This document shows, piece after piece, positions 1-11,416 of a DNA stretch of 64,000 nt; positions within the stretch are counted from its first letter, which is position 1, and each line of letters starts with the position of its first letter. The position numbers and the translations under genes are program-made. The DNA comes from Micromonospora arborensis. Lineage in GTDB: Bacteria; Actinomycetota; Actinomycetes; Mycobacteriales; Micromonosporaceae. The stretch is from assembly GCF_003205615.1 (NCBI RefSeq), contig NZ_PYBV01000016.1, positions 8,289-72,288 on the forward strand. Reading direction: 5' to 3'. The notes under the pieces are model-generated. The model was given only the letters and a program-made list of their open reading frames with translations. It had not been told where the DNA came from and searched no databases.

Positions 1-30
1 GCCCCGCAGTCGCGAACCGAAGGTGGCTCG

Positions 31-1545
31 GTGAACCCGCTACGCGACCCGCAGGACCGCCGGTTGCCCCGGATCCCGGAGCCCTGCGCTCTGGTGATCT
101 TCGGGGTTACCGGCGACCTGGCCCGCAAGAAGCTGCTCCCCGCCGTCTACGACCTGGCGAACCGGGGGCTGCTGCCGCCCGGCTTCGTGGTGCTCGGCTT
201 CGCGCGCCGCGACTGGGGTGACGGCGATTTCGAGACCCTCGCCTGCGAGGCGGCCCGCAAGCACGCCCGTACCCCCTGGCGGGACGAGGTGTGGGCACGC
301 CTGGCCGGCAACATCAAGTTCGTCGGTGGGTCCTTCGACGACGACGACGCGTTCGACCAGCTCGCCTCGACGCTGGACGACCTGCGGCAGACCCACGGCA
401 TCACCGGCAACGCGGCGTTCTACTTCTCCATCCCGCCGGCCGCCTTCCCCGTCGTGCTCAAGCAACTGGCCCGCACCGGGATGGCCGACAACGAGAAGTC
501 CGGCGGTTGGCGCCGCGTCGTGGTGGAGAAGCCGTTCGGTAACGACCTGCCCTCGGCGAAGGCGCTCAACGACCTCGTCGACGACGTGTTCACCCGGCAG
601 GACGTCTTCCGGATCGACCACTACCTGGGCAAGGAGACGGTTCAGAACATCCTCGCCCTGCGGTTCGCCAACAACCTGTTCGAGCCGCTGTGGAACTCCA
701 AGTACGTCGACTCGGTGCAGATCACCATGGCCGAGGATGTCGGCATCGGCACCCGCGCCGGCTTCTACGACACCGTCGGCACCGCCCGCGACGTACTGCA
801 GAACCACCTCCTGCAACTTCTCGCCCTGGTGGCGATGGAGGAGCCGACCAGCTTCGACGCCGACGAGATCCGGGCCGAGAAGCTGAAGGTGCTCAAGGCC
901 ATCACCCTGCCCAAGGACGTCGCCCGGGACACCGTACGTGGGCAGTACCTGCCCGGCTGGGTGGGCGGCGAACGCGCGGTCGGGTACCTGGAGGAGCGGG
1001 ACGTGCCCAGCGACTCCACCACGGAGACGTACGTGGCGGTGCGGCTGGGCATCCAGAACCGCCGCTGGGCGGAGGTGCCGTTCTACATCCGGGCCGGCAA
1101 GCGGCTGCCCCGGCGGGTCACCGAGGTCGCCATCATGTTCAAGAAGGCGCCGCACCTGCCGTTCAACGACGCCGACATGGAGTCGCTGGGCAACAACCAG
1201 TTGGTGATCCGGGTGCAGCCGGACGAGGGCGTGGTGCTCAAGTTCGGCTCGAAGGTGCCGGGCACCACGATGGAGGTCCGCGACATCGCGATGGACTTCC
1301 AGTACGGCGAGGCGTTCACCGAGTCCAGCCCCGAGGCGTACGAGCGGCTGGTCCTCGACGTGTTGATCGGCGACCGTACCCTCTTCCCGGACGCGGCCGA
1401 GGTCGAGCAGAGCTGGCAGGTGATCGACCCGTTGGAGCACGCCTGGGCGGGCACCACGCCGGAGCCGTACCGGGCCGGCGAGTGGGGGCCGCGGGCCTCC
1501 GACGAGATGCTGGCCCGCGAGGGCCGCGCCTGGCGGCGCGCGTGA
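31..1545 (+). CDS. zwf: Glucose-6-phosphate 1-dehydrogenase
   Basis: Oxidises glucose 6-phosphate to 6-phosphoglucono-lactone with NADP+, the first step of the cytoplasmic oxidative pentose-phosphate pathway. The 504-residue product has an N-terminal nucleotide-binding motif ([13 protein letters not shown], about residues 22-34) and the family active-site signature RIDHYLGKE near residue 194. Length is normal for the family. The GTG start follows an AGGTGG ribosome-binding site at about 21-26. The gene opens a zwf-opcA-pgl operon. Its stop overlaps by GTGA with a 16-codon mini-ORF that in turn overlaps opcA. Upstream genes (probably tal/pgi, by actinobacterial synteny) are outside the window. 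Confidence 0.97.
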   Translation: MNPLRDPQDRRLPRIPEPCALVIFGVTGDLARKKLLPAVYDLANRGLLPPGFVVLGFARRDWGDGDFETLACEAARKHARTPWRDEVWARLAGNIKFVGGSFDDDDAFDQLASTLDDLRQTHGITGNAAFYFSIPPAAFPVVLKQLARTGMADNEKSGGWRRVVVEKPFGNDLPSAKALNDLVDDVFTRQDVFRIDHYLGKETVQNILALRFANNLFEPLWNSKYVDSVQITMAEDVGIGTRAGFYDTVGTARDVLQNHLLQLLALVAMEEPTSFDADEIRAEKLKVLKAITLPKDVARDTVRGQYLPGWVGGERAVGYLEERDVPSDSTTETYVAVRLGIQNRRWAEVPFYIRAGKRLPRRVTEVAIMFKKAPHLPFNDADMESLGNNQLVIRVQPDEGVVLKFGSKVPGTTMEVRDIAMDFQYGEAFTESSPEAYERLVLDVLIGDRTLFPDAAEVEQSWQVIDPLEHAWAGTTPEPYRAGEWGPRASDEMLAREGRAWRRA

Positions 1546-1592
1546 GCGAGCGCAGCGAGCTCACCATGACGCAGAGCAGGAGGCTCCAGTGA
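1542..1592 (+). CDS. Possible 16-codon bridging mini-ORF between zwf and opcA
   Basis: This short frame begins with the GTG that overlaps the zwf TGA (1542-1545 reads GTGA). It encodes [15 protein letters not shown] after the start and stops at 1590-1592, overlapping the opcA GTG (1589-1592 again reads GTGA). Its start region is the GTGAGC...GCTCAC repeat, a type common at gene junctions in actinobacteria (general knowledge). The opcA Shine-Dalgarno (CAGGAGG, 1577-1583) lies inside it. Whether a peptide is made is unknown. The geometry would let ribosomes pass from zwf to opcA by coupled termination-reinitiation. Confidence 0.4.
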   Translation: MSERSELTMTQSRRLQ

Positions 1593-2605
1593 TCGGGCTG
1601 TGGGACACCACCGGCAACGAGGTGGTCAAGGCGCTCGCCGCCGAGCGGCGCAGCGCCGGTGGGGTGGCCAGCGGAATGGCGCTCACCCTGATCGTGGTGG
1701 TGGACGAGAAGCGGGTCCGTGAGGCGGAGGCGGCGGCGACGATCGCCGCCGCCGCCCACCCGTGCCGGCTGGTGGTGGTGGTTCGCTCCGAGATCGAGCG
1801 GGACCGCAGCCGGCTGGACGCGGAGATCGTGGTCGGTGGCCGCCTCGGCCCGGGCGAGGCGGTGGTCACCCGGATGTACGGTCGGCTGGCCCTGCACGCC
1901 GAGTCGGTCGTGATGCCGCTGCTCGTCCCGGACGTGCCGGTGGTCACCTGGTGGCACGGCGAGCCGCCGGCGGAGATCGCCACCGACTTCCTCGGGGTGG
2001 TCGCCGACCGGAGGATCACCGACTCCGCGCAGGCCGCCGACCCGGTGGAGGCGCTGCGGCAGCGTGCCCGCGACTACGCGCCGGGCGACACGGATCTGGC
2101 GTGGACCCGGATCACCCCGTGGCGCACCCTGGTCGCTGGGGCGTTCGACACCGCCAGCGAGCGGGTTGTCGACGCGACAGTGGTCGCGCCGGCCACCGAC
2201 CCGACGGCGGCGCTGATGGTCGGTTGGCTGTCCAGCCGACTCGGCATCACCCCGCACCGGGTGGACACCGACGAGTTCCCCCGGATGCGGGAGGTGCGGT
2301 TGAGCTGCGCCAACGGCGACCAGCTGACGCTGACCCGTGAGGACAGCATGGCGGTGTTCCGGCGGACGGGCCAGGACGACCGGGCCCTGCCGTTGGTCCG
2401 TCGGCCCCTCGGTGACGAGTTGGCCGAGGAGCTGCGCCGTCTGGACGCCGACCAGGTGTACGCGGAGGCGCTGGGCGCGACGGTCGGGCTGCGGGGGCTG
2501 GAGCAGCGATCCCCGCAGCGGGTGCACGTCTGGAAGGACCCGGCCACCGCGCAGCGCGCCGAGGCCGGGGTCGCCGCGCACTCCGGCACGAGCGGCGAGG
2601 GCTGA
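1589..2605 (+). CDS. opcA: Glucose-6-phosphate dehydrogenase assembly protein OpcA
   Basis: OpcA proteins promote assembly or activation of Zwf and are encoded directly after zwf in actinobacteria and cyanobacteria. The 338-residue soluble product starts [16 protein letters not shown], as actinobacterial OpcA proteins do, and has no membrane segment or signal peptide. The GTG start is preceded by a strong AGGAGG at 1578-1583. It overlaps the end of the mini-ORF at 1542-1592, so translation is probably coupled to zwf. A GC-rich hairpin follows the stop, before pgl. Identity rests on sequence character and position. Confidence 0.93.
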   Translation: MIGLWDTTGNEVVKALAAERRSAGGVASGMALTLIVVVDEKRVREAEAAATIAAAAHPCRLVVVVRSEIERDRSRLDAEIVVGGRLGPGEAVVTRMYGRLALHAESVVMPLLVPDVPVVTWWHGEPPAEIATDFLGVVADRRITDSAQAADPVEALRQRARDYAPGDTDLAWTRITPWRTLVAGAFDTASERVVDATVVAPATDPTAALMVGWLSSRLGITPHRVDTDEFPRMREVRLSCANGDQLTLTREDSMAVFRRTGQDDRALPLVRRPLGDELAEELRRLDADQVYAEALGATVGLRGLEQRSPQRVHVWKDPATAQRAEAGVAAHSGTSGEG

Positions 2606-2626
2606 GCCCAGCCGGGGCACCATCTC

Positions 2627-2660
2627 GGGGCAGGGCCGGGTTGATTCCGGGCCCTGCCCC
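2627..2660 (+). terminator. Hairpin between opcA and pgl
   Basis: An 11-bp perfect stem, GGGGCAGGGCC (2627-2637) with GGCCCTGCCCC (2650-2660), lies 22 nt after the opcA stop. There is no T-tract, so it may act as an attenuator or mRNA 3' stabiliser within the operon rather than as a full terminator. Confidence 0.5.
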
Positions 2661-2759
2661 CGTAACCTCCGGGGCGTCCGCCCCTCCACCTCGGGCACAC
2701 CGGCCCGGGCCCGACGCGACAGCGACCGCCCCGCGGTCTGAGAAACGAAGGCGTAACCC

Positions 2760-3530
2760 ATGAGTGAGGCGAGTGTCGCGGTCCACGCCGACGCCGACCT
2801 GCTGGCGCAGGCCGTGGCGGCCCGGTTGCTGGTGAAGCTGCTCGACGCCCAGGCGGACCGGGGCGAGGCGTCGGTGGTGCTCACCGGTGGCCGGATCGCC
2901 GCGGCCGTGTACCGGGCGGTGGCGACGCTGCCGGCCCGCGACGCGGTGGACTGGTCCCGCGTCGACGTGTGGTGGGGTGACGAGCGGTTCCTGCCCGCCG
3001 GTGACCCGGAGCGCAACGAGACGCAGGCCCGAGCCGCCCTGCTGGACGTGGTGCCGCTGAACCCGGCCCGGGTACACCCGATGCCGGCCTCGGACGGCCC
3101 GGCCGGCAACGACCCCGAGGCGGCGGCAGCCGCGTACGCCGACGAACTGGCGCGCGCCGCCCGGCCCGGGCACGCCACCCTGCCGCACTTCGACGTGCTG
3201 ATGCTCGGCGTCGGCGAGGACGGGCACGTTGCCTCGGTCTTCCCCGAGCACCCGGTGCACTACGAGACCCGGCCGGTCAGCGCCGTGCGGGGCAGCCCCA
3301 AGCCGCCGCCGATGCGGACCACGCTCACCCTGCCGGCGATCAACACCGCCGAGGAGGTCTGGCTGGTGGCCGGAGGCGCCGACAAGGCACGCGCGGTGGG
3401 GATGGCGTTGGCCGGCGCGGGGCCGGTGCAGTTGCCGGCCGCCGGGGTGCACGGCGTGGGCCGCACCCGCTGGCTGTTGGACCGGGCGGCGGCAGCCGAC
3501 GTACCGGCCCGCCTCCGCAGCCTCCGCTGA
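2760..3530 (+). CDS. pgl: 6-phosphogluconolactonase
   Basis: Hydrolyses 6-phosphogluconolactone to 6-phosphogluconate, the second oxidative pentose-phosphate step, in the cytoplasm. The 256-residue protein carries the family block VDVWWGDERFLP near residue 75 and the LMLGVGEDGHVASVFP segment near residue 150, both typical of the DevB/SOL (NagB-like) fold. The start ATG at 2760 follows AACGAAGG. It lies 154 nt after opcA, with a hairpin between, so it may be partly uncoupled from zwf-opcA. It converges on rbpA, with only 17 nt between the two stops. Confidence 0.96.
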   Translation: MSEASVAVHADADLLAQAVAARLLVKLLDAQADRGEASVVLTGGRIAAAVYRAVATLPARDAVDWSRVDVWWGDERFLPAGDPERNETQARAALLDVVPLNPARVHPMPASDGPAGNDPEAAAAAYADELARAARPGHATLPHFDVLMLGVGEDGHVASVFPEHPVHYETRPVSAVRGSPKPPPMRTTLTLPAINTAEEVWLVAGGADKARAVGMALAGAGPVQLPAAGVHGVGRTRWLLDRAAAADVPARLRSLR

Positions 3531-3547
3531 GCGCGAGGAGGGGCCCG

Positions 3548-3889
3548 CTACTCGCCGCGCCGACGGCGTAGCGCGGCGAGGGCCTCGGCCAACAACGCCT
3601 CACCCTCCTCGGCGGTACGCCGCTCCTTCACGTACGCCAGGTGGCTCTTGTACGGTTCGGCGCGGACCCGGCCTGGCAGGTTCTGCGCGTCCCGTCCGGC
3701 GGGTAGACCACACCGGGGGCAGTCCCACCGGGCAGGTGCCTCGGCGTCCGCGGCGATCCGGATGTCGATCCGGTGGTCGTTGCGGCACCAGTAGGTGACG
3801 TCCTGTCGGGGGGCGGGTTGGTGCCGTTCGTCGGGGCGCATGGGTGCGGACCCGACCCGGGCGCCGCGGATGACGTTGCCACTGGGCAC
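3548..3889 (-). CDS. rbpA: RNA polymerase-binding protein RbpA
   Basis: RbpA binds the primary sigma factor and the RNA polymerase core, stabilises open complexes and affects rifampicin tolerance; it is specific to actinobacteria. The 113-residue product contains the core sequence SGNVIRGARVGSAPM, a zinc-type Cys pattern (YWCRNDH and WDCPRCGLP) and the sigma-interacting C-terminus EPYKSHLAYVKERR. I chose the GTG at 3889 rather than the ATG at 3925: it has AGGAG 9 nt upstream and gives the usual SGN(V/A)IRG amino terminus. The longer 125-residue reading lacks a ribosome-binding site. Confidence 0.95.
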   Translation of the reverse strand: MPSGNVIRGARVGSAPMRPDERHQPAPRQDVTYWCRNDHRIDIRIAADAEAPARWDCPRCGLPAGRDAQNLPGRVRAEPYKSHLAYVKERRTAEEGEALLAEALAALRRRRGE

Positions 3890-3961
3890 GGCTGCTCGCT
3901 CCTGTCGTCGGAGGGGACCCGCCATCTGTCAGGGGTGGACGGCGGGCGACGCGGTGCAGCG

Positions 3962-4007
3962 GAGAAAAGTCTGCGCGCGGCCCGTCGAGTGACGGACCGC
4001 GCGCAGA
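3962..4007 (-). terminator. Rho-independent terminator of secG
   Basis: On the minus strand an 11-bp stem TCTGCGCGCGG/CCGCGCGCAGA (4007-3997 with 3980-3970) continues into an inner CCGTC/GACGG stem. It is followed directly by CTTTTCTC. This is the clearest canonical intrinsic terminator in the window. It sits 23 nt past the secG stop and upstream of rbpA. Confidence 0.85.
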
Positions 4008-4029
4008 TTGTACGACTTGACGAGCTAGC

Positions 4030-4290
4030 TCAGGAGCCGCTGTTCATTTGGAGGCGAAGCCAGAGCCCGAGCCCGACGATGGCGGCGAACCAGACGACGC
4101 TCACCAGGACCGTGTAGCGGTCCAGGTTTTTCTCCGCGACCGAAGAGCCGGCGAGGCTGGAGCTGACGCCACCGCCGAACATGCTCGACAGACCGCCGCC
4201 CTTGCCGCGGTGCAGCAAGATCAGCATGGTGAGCAGAATGCTCGTGATGACCAGCAACACGATCAACGTGTATGCGAACCAGATCGGCAT
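4030..4290 (-). CDS. secG: Preprotein translocase subunit SecG
   Basis: SecG is the small accessory membrane subunit of the SecYEG translocon. The 86-residue protein has two hydrophobic segments, one at the N-terminus (WFAYTLIVLLVITSILLTML) and one near the C-terminus (VLVSVVWFAAIVGLGLWL). They flank the Gly/Ser-rich loop RGKGGGLSSMFGGG, the classic SecG pattern. The ATG at 4290 gives MPIWFAY and has GAGAGGA upstream. A longer reading from 4341 would add a charged non-conserved leader and is less likely. It lies downstream of gap-pgk-tpiA, as in most actinobacteria, and is followed by a strong terminator. Confidence 0.93.
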   Translation of the reverse strand: MPIWFAYTLIVLLVITSILLTMLILLHRGKGGGLSSMFGGGVSSSLAGSSVAEKNLDRYTVLVSVVWFAAIVGLGLWLRLQMNSGS

Positions 4291-4386
4291 GGCTGGGGTC
4301 AGTTCCTCTCGTAGCGATCCTCGCCCGGTCTGATCGGGCACGGCGGCACCGACCGGCGGACGGGCGGTGTCAAGGATACCGAGCGA

Positions 4387-5178
4387 TCAGCGGGCAAGGT
4401 GCTCCGGGAACCGGCAGATCTGAGCGAATTCCTCCGCGTCCAGGCTGGCGCCCCCCACCAGGCCCCCGTCCACGTCCGGCTGGGCCATGATCGAGGCGAT
4501 GTTGGACGCCTTGACCGAGCCGCCGTAGAGGACCCGGACCTGGTCGGCGGTGTCCTGGCCGAAGCGTTCCACCAGTCGCTGCCGGACCGCCCCGCAGACC
4601 TCCTGGGCGTCCTCCGGCGTCGCGGTCTTGCCCGTGCCGATCGCCCAGACCGGCTCGTACGCGATCACGACCTGCCGAACCTGCTCGGCGGTGAGCCCCG
4701 CGAGGCCCCCGTCGAGCTGGTCGGCGCAGTGCGCCACGTGGGTGCCCTGCTCGCGCACGTCCAGCCCCTCGCCCACGCAGAGGATGGGCGTCAGGCCGTG
4801 CGTCAGCGCCGCCTTCACCTTGGCGTTGACCAGGGCGTCATCCTCGTGGTGGTAGGCCCGCCGCTCGGAGTGCCCGACCACCACGTACGTGCAGCCGAGC
4901 TTGGCCAGCAGCGGCCCGGAGATGTCCCCGGTGTACGCGCCGGACGCGTGCGGGGAGAGGTCCTGCCCGCCGTAGCCGATGAGCAGCTTGTCGCCGTCCA
5001 CCGCGGTCTGCACGGTACGCAGGTCGGTGAAGGGCGGCAGTACGACCGTCTCGACGTCGGTGAGCTGCTTCTCGGTGAGGCTCGCCGCCAGCTTCTGCAC
5101 CAGCAGGTTGGCCTCGAGGTGGTTGAGGTTCATCTTCCAGTTGCCGGCCATCAACGGCCGGCGGGTGGTGCTCGCCAT
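4387..5178 (-). CDS. tpiA: Triosephosphate isomerase
   Basis: Interconverts dihydroxyacetone phosphate and glyceraldehyde 3-phosphate in glycolysis and gluconeogenesis. The 263-residue TIM barrel shows the catalytic Lys in GNWKMN (K15), the catalytic His in VVGHSERR, the catalytic Glu in the signature [11 protein letters not shown], and the phosphate-binding LYGGSVK. The start ATG at 5178 immediately follows the pgk stop at 5179, so the two genes abut with zero spacing and are certainly co-transcribed (gap-pgk-tpiA). Confidence 0.98.
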   Translation of the reverse strand: MASTTRRPLMAGNWKMNLNHLEANLLVQKLAASLTEKQLTDVETVVLPPFTDLRTVQTAVDGDKLLIGYGGQDLSPHASGAYTGDISGPLLAKLGCTYVVVGHSERRAYHHEDDALVNAKVKAALTHGLTPILCVGEGLDVREQGTHVAHCADQLDGGLAGLTAEQVRQVVIAYEPVWAIGTGKTATPEDAQEVCGAVRQRLVERFGQDTADQVRVLYGGSVKASNIASIMAQPDVDGGLVGGASLDAEEFAQICRFPEHLAR

Positions 5179-7644
<2,466 letters not shown>

Positions 7645-8625
7645 TCAGACCACGAGCATGTCGGGCGTGACGGCTGCTTCGGTATCCGGGATGCCGAGGT
7701 CCCGGGCCCGCTTGTCGGCCAGCGCCAGCAGCCGGCGGATCCGCCCGGCGATGGCGTCCTTGGTCAACGGCGGTTCGGCGAGCGCGCCCAACTCCTCCAG
7801 CGACGCCTGCCGGTGCTCCAGGCGCAGCCGTCCGGCGTCGGTCAGGTGGTTGGGCGCCTCGTCGGCGAGGATCTCCAGTGCGCGGGTGACCCGGGCGGCG
7901 GCGGCGACCGCGGCCCGCGCCGAGCGGCGCAGGTTGGCGTCGTCGAAGTTGGCGAGCCGGTTGGCGGTGGCCCGCACCTCGCGGCGTACCCGTCGCTCCT
8001 CCCAGGCCAGCACGCTGGAGTGCGCGCCGATGCGGGTGAGCAGCGCGGCGATCGCGTCGCCGTCCTTGACCACCACCCGGTCCACCCCGCGCACCTCGCG
8101 GTTCTTCGCGGTGATGCCGATGCGGCGGGCCGCGCCGACCAGCGCCAGCGCCGACTCGGGCCCCGGGCAGGTGATCTCCAGGGCGCTGGAGCGGCCGGGC
8201 TCGGTGAGCGAGCCGTGTGCCATGAACGCGCCCCGCCACGCGGAGACCGCGCAGCAGACGTTCGCCGCCACCACGTGCGGCGGCAGCCCGCGCACCGGGC
8301 GGCCCCGCACGTCGAGCAGGCCGGTCTGCCGCGCGAGGGCCTCGCCGTCCTTGACCACCCGCACGATGAAGTGGCTACCCTTGCGCAGCCCGCCGGAGGC
8401 CAGCACGTGGATCTCGCTGGGGTACCCGTAGACCTCGGCGACCTCCCGGCGCAACCGCCGGGCCACCGCCCCGGTGTCCAACTCCGCCTCCACCACCACG
8501 CGGCCGGAGACGATGTGCAGCCCGCCGGCGAAGCGCAGCAGCGCCGCCATCTCCGCCCGCCGACAGCAGGGCTTGGGCACGTCGACCCGACTCAGCTCGT
8601 CCTTGACCGCGGCCGTCATCGCCAT
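7645..8625 (-). CDS. whiA: Sporulation regulator WhiA (DNA-binding)
   Basis: WhiA is a conserved Gram-positive DNA-binding protein that in streptomycetes works with WhiB to switch aerial hyphae to sporulation septation. The 326-residue product has the N-terminal LAGLIDADG-homing-endonuclease-like region ([10 protein letters not shown]...[16 protein letters not shown]) and the C-terminal helix-turn-helix region ([12 protein letters not shown]...[18 protein letters not shown]). I chose the ATG at 8625 ([11 protein letters not shown]), with GAGGGG 7 nt upstream; a start at 8640 lacks such a site. It lies 54 nt after yvcK in a rapZ-yvcK-whiA operon. Confidence 0.96.
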   Translation of the reverse strand: MAMTAAVKDELSRVDVPKPCCRRAEMAALLRFAGGLHIVSGRVVVEAELDTGAVARRLRREVAEVYGYPSEIHVLASGGLRKGSHFIVRVVKDGEALARQTGLLDVRGRPVRGLPPHVVAANVCCAVSAWRGAFMAHGSLTEPGRSSALEITCPGPESALALVGAARRIGITAKNREVRGVDRVVVKDGDAIAALLTRIGAHSSVLAWEERRVRREVRATANRLANFDDANLRRSARAAVAAAARVTRALEILADEAPNHLTDAGRLRLEHRQASLEELGALAEPPLTKDAIAGRIRRLLALADKRARDLGIPDTEAAVTPDMLVV

Positions 8626-8679
8626 TGTGCGTCCCCTCACGGACCGGTTCCGGCGTGTCGCCGGAGATTACGTACGTGT

Positions 8680-9747
8680 CTAACGATCGGCGCGCAGGAC
8701 AGGCACCAGCGCGGCGCCCAGGGCAGCCGGATCATGTCGGGGAGTGCCGTCGCTGACGGCGACGGGGGCGAGGACCAGGCGGGCACCCAGCGATTCTGCC
8801 GCACGTTCGACCGGTTCGGGGTCACCCACCGCCTTGGCATCGGCGAGCACGAGATCCACCTTCAGCTCGGGCAGGTACTGGCGCAGGGCCGCGAGGTGGT
8901 CGGCGACCGAGAGCCCGAGGGTCTCCTTCTCCGCGGCGAGGTTCAGCGTGACCAACCGCCGGGCCGAGGTCGACACGATCGCGTCGGCCAACTGCGGCAC
9001 CAGCAGGTGCGGGAGCACGCTCGTGTACCAGCTGCCCGGCCCGAAGATCAACCAGTCCGCCGCCATGATCGCCTCGATGGCCTCGGCGCAGGCCGCCGGG
9101 GCGGCGGGGGTGAGGCGCAGCGACTCCACCCGCCCGGTGGTCACGGCCACCTGGTGCTGGCCGCGCACCGTGTGCACCTCGTCGCCGGCGGCCGGGTCGG
9201 CACCGCGTACCCGCGCCTCGATGCCGACCGGCTGGCGGGACATCGGCAACACCCGACCGACCGTGCCGAGCATCGCGCCGGCGTGCTCCAGCGCCGCCAC
9301 CGGGTCACCGAGCAGCTCCATGAGACCGCAGAGCACCAGGTTGCCCACCGCGTGCCCGGCCAGCCCGTCCGTGCCGGCCGACGCCCCGTCGGTGCCGCGC
9401 CGGGCCGCGCCGTGCCGGTCCGGGTCGTCGCCCACCGCCGGGTCCGGGTCGGTCGTTCCAGATCCGGGTACGCCCACCGGTACGGCCGCGAAGCGGTGCT
9501 GGAACAGCCCGGCGCTGCGCCGGGTCGCCGGGTGGTCCCCGGCCAGCGCCACCAGCGCCTGCCGCAGATCACCCGGAGGCAGCCCACCTCGCTCGGCGCG
9601 CAGGCGGCCACTGGACCCGCCGTCGTCACCGACAGTGACGACCGCGGTGATCTCGACGTCGAGTTCGGGTGCGCAGTGGCGCAGCGCGCGCAGCGAGGCG
9701 GAGAGGCCGTGCCCACCGCCGAACGCCACCACTCGGCGGGCCGTCAC
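8680..9747 (-). CDS. yvcK: YvcK/CuvA-family UDP-sugar-binding protein
   Basis: YvcK proteins bind UDP-N-acetylglucosamine and link central carbon status to peptidoglycan synthesis; they are related to CofD-type 2-phospho-lactate transferases. The 355-residue protein has the signature VVAFGGGHGLSASLRALR at the N-terminus, VTVGDDGGSSGRLR near residue 40, and the LIFGPGSWYTSVLPHLL motif near residue 235. A low-conservation insert near residues 85-130 (rich in D, P, G and A) is longer than in most homologues. The GTG start overlaps the rapZ stop as GTGA (9744-9747), indicating coupled translation. Confidence 0.95.
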   Translation of the reverse strand: MTARRVVAFGGGHGLSASLRALRHCAPELDVEITAVVTVGDDGGSSGRLRAERGGLPPGDLRQALVALAGDHPATRRSAGLFQHRFAAVPVGVPGSGTTDPDPAVGDDPDRHGAARRGTDGASAGTDGLAGHAVGNLVLCGLMELLGDPVAALEHAGAMLGTVGRVLPMSRQPVGIEARVRGADPAAGDEVHTVRGQHQVAVTTGRVESLRLTPAAPAACAEAIEAIMAADWLIFGPGSWYTSVLPHLLVPQLADAIVSTSARRLVTLNLAAEKETLGLSVADHLAALRQYLPELKVDLVLADAKAVGDPEPVERAAESLGARLVLAPVAVSDGTPRHDPAALGAALVPVLRADR

Positions 9748-10676
9748 TCGCGCCCCAGATCACGGTGCTGGGCGTTGGCCGCCAGCCCGGAGTGGCGCAA
9801 CCGGCTGGCCAACTCCTCGGCGATGGCCACGCTGCGGTGCTTGCCGCCGGTGCAGCCCACGGCGACCGTCAGGTACCGCTTGCCCTCCCGCTCGAAGCCG
9901 ATGGTGGTGGCGTTGACCAGGTCCGCGTACGAGGTGACGAAGGCGTCCGCGCCCTCCTGGCCCAGCACGTACGCGCTGACCGCCTCCTCCCGCCCGGTGT
10001 GCTCGCGCAACTCCGGCACCCAGTACGGGTTGGGCAGGAACCGGGCGTCCAGCACGAAGTCCGCGTCCGGCGGCAGGCCGTACTTGAAGCCGAACGACAG
10101 CACGGTGACCCGCAGCCGGCGGGCGTCCTCGCCGCCGAACAGCTCCTCGATGCGCCGACGGAGCTGGTTGACGTTGAGGTGGCTGGTATCGACGATCACG
10201 TCCGCCAGGTCGCGCGCCTCCTCCAGCAGCCCACGCTCCACGGCGATGCCGTCGGCCAACCGCCCGTCGCCCTGCAACGGGTGCGAACGGCGAACGCTCT
10301 CGAACCGCCGGATCAGCACCTCGTCGTCGGCGTCGACGAAGACCACCCGGGGGGAGAAGCCGCGTTCCTTGAGCTCCCGGATCGCCCCGGCCAGGTCGGT
10401 CGAGAAGGCCCGCGACCGCACGTCGAGCACCATCGCGGTACGCCGAGCGGCGCCGCCCGCCTTGAACGCCAACTCGGCCATGTCCAGCATCAGCGCCTGC
10501 GGCAGGTTGTCCACGACGTAGTAGCCGACGTTCTCCAACGCCCGGGCAACAGTGCTGCGGCCACCCCCGGAGACGCCGGTGACCACCACGAGTGTGGTTT
10601 CCGACTCGGCCGCCAACTGCCCGTCGACGGCGCTCGGCTCGCCGATCCGTCCACCGGCTGTACGCGCCTCGCTCAC
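9744..10676 (-). CDS. rapZ: RNase adapter / nucleotide-binding protein RapZ
   Basis: RapZ (YvcJ) family P-loop protein; in enterobacteria it directs RNase E to the GlmZ small RNA, while its actinobacterial role is less clear. The 310-residue product has a Walker A motif VTGVSGGGRST (about residues 32-42), a DVRS Walker-B-like segment, and the family C-terminal block VAVGCTGGKHRSVAIAEELA. The start is uncertain. I chose the GTG at 10676 (VSEARTAGG), because the longer form from 10727 adds a basic leader not expected in the family. It heads rapZ-yvcK-whiA. Its usual partner uvrC is 4.3 kb away. Confidence 0.93.
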   Translation of the reverse strand: MSEARTAGGRIGEPSAVDGQLAAESETTLVVVTGVSGGGRSTVARALENVGYYVVDNLPQALMLDMAELAFKAGGAARRTAMVLDVRSRAFSTDLAGAIRELKERGFSPRVVFVDADDEVLIRRFESVRRSHPLQGDGRLADGIAVERGLLEEARDLADVIVDTSHLNVNQLRRRIEELFGGEDARRLRVTVLSFGFKYGLPPDADFVLDARFLPNPYWVPELREHTGREEAVSAYVLGQEGADAFVTSYADLVNATTIGFEREGKRYLTVAVGCTGGKHRSVAIAEELASRLRHSGLAANAQHRDLGRE

Positions 10677-10825
10677 CCGTACCCCCAAGCTGTGGCGCCG
10701 CGGCCGCCCTCGGCCGCGATAGGTCAATCAGCGACTCTATCCCGCCGCCTCGCCGACGGCCGCCACCCGTCACGGCTCTTCCGTCGACCGGCCGCCGCGG
10801 GTCGCCCTCCCGACAGCCGCCGCCC

Positions 10826-10849
10826 TTGATAACGATCAGTAATCATCAA
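10826..10849. promoter_or_regulatory. AT-rich inverted repeat in the rapZ / small-gene divergent region
   Basis: The arms TTGAT (10826-10830) and ATCAA (10845-10849) enclose a second interleaved pair TGAT/ATCA (10827-10838). This is an AT-rich island in otherwise very GC-rich DNA. It lies between the divergent starts at 10676 and 10898, where promoters or a regulator site are expected. Function is inferred only from composition and position. Confidence 0.35.
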
Positions 10850-10897
10850 TAAGCTCTTCGTGATCGTCGCAGGTCAGACCGACACTGGGAGGGTGCG

Positions 10898-11242
10898 ATG
10901 CACGACCTTGCGGACAAGAACAAATACATCGGCTTCCTGTTCATGCGGATCAACCCGGAGTACTTCGCCCTCGGCCGGGAGGGCATCCACGAGGTCTCCG
11001 CCGAGCACGCGCGGGACCTGGGCCGCTTCGCCAAGCAGCTCACCCACGTCGTGACGACCGGGGTGAACGGCAAGTACGACCAGGTCACCATGGTCGAGGC
11101 CGACACCCTGGAGGAGATCAACGCGGCGGCCACCGCCTTCCGAATGGGCAACAAGGCCCGCTACATCGAGATCGTCGACATCGTGGTCGGGATGAAGGCC
11201 CCACCGCGCGGCCTCGCGAACCGGTCCAGCCAGCCCAGCTGA
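10898..11242 (+). CDS. Small conserved-looking protein of unknown function
   Basis: The 114-residue soluble protein starts MHDLADKNKYIGFLFMRINPEYF. Its alternating predicted strands and helices (IGFLFMRI, FAKQLTHVVTTGVNG, KYDQVTMVEADTLEEINAAATAFR, YIEIVDIVVGMK) resemble the dimeric alpha/beta-barrel (ferredoxin-like, GYD/EthD-type) small-protein fold, but I cannot assign a named family. There are no Cys, membrane segments or signal peptide. A strong GGGAGGG lies 5 nt before the ATG. It stands alone, divergent from rapZ and 174 nt before recQ. No function is proposed. Confidence 0.75.
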   Translation: MHDLADKNKYIGFLFMRINPEYFALGREGIHEVSAEHARDLGRFAKQLTHVVTTGVNGKYDQVTMVEADTLEEINAAATAFRMGNKARYIEIVDIVVGMKAPPRGLANRSSQPS

Positions 11243-11262
11243 CCGCGCCGCCCGGCGTACCC

Positions 11263-11380
11263 GCCACTCGGGTGCGCCGGGCGCTGTCGGGTGGGATGCG
11301 CGCGGCCTGGCCGCCACTTGGGTGCGCCGGGCGCTGTCGGGTGGGATGCGCGCGGCCTGGCCGCCACTCGGGTGCGCCGG
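11263..11380. repeat. 50-bp direct tandem repeat, about 2.4 copies
   Basis: A 50-nt unit beginning GCCACTCGGGTGCGCCGGGC occurs at 11263-11312 and 11313-11362, with one T/C difference near its start. A truncated third copy starts at 11363. It fills the gap between the small gene ending at 11242 and recQ. It shows no obvious coding potential or hairpin. Confidence 0.9.
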
Positions 11381-11416
11381 GCGGGCGGTGTCGGGGTCGG
11401 CTCGTAGACTCCGCGG

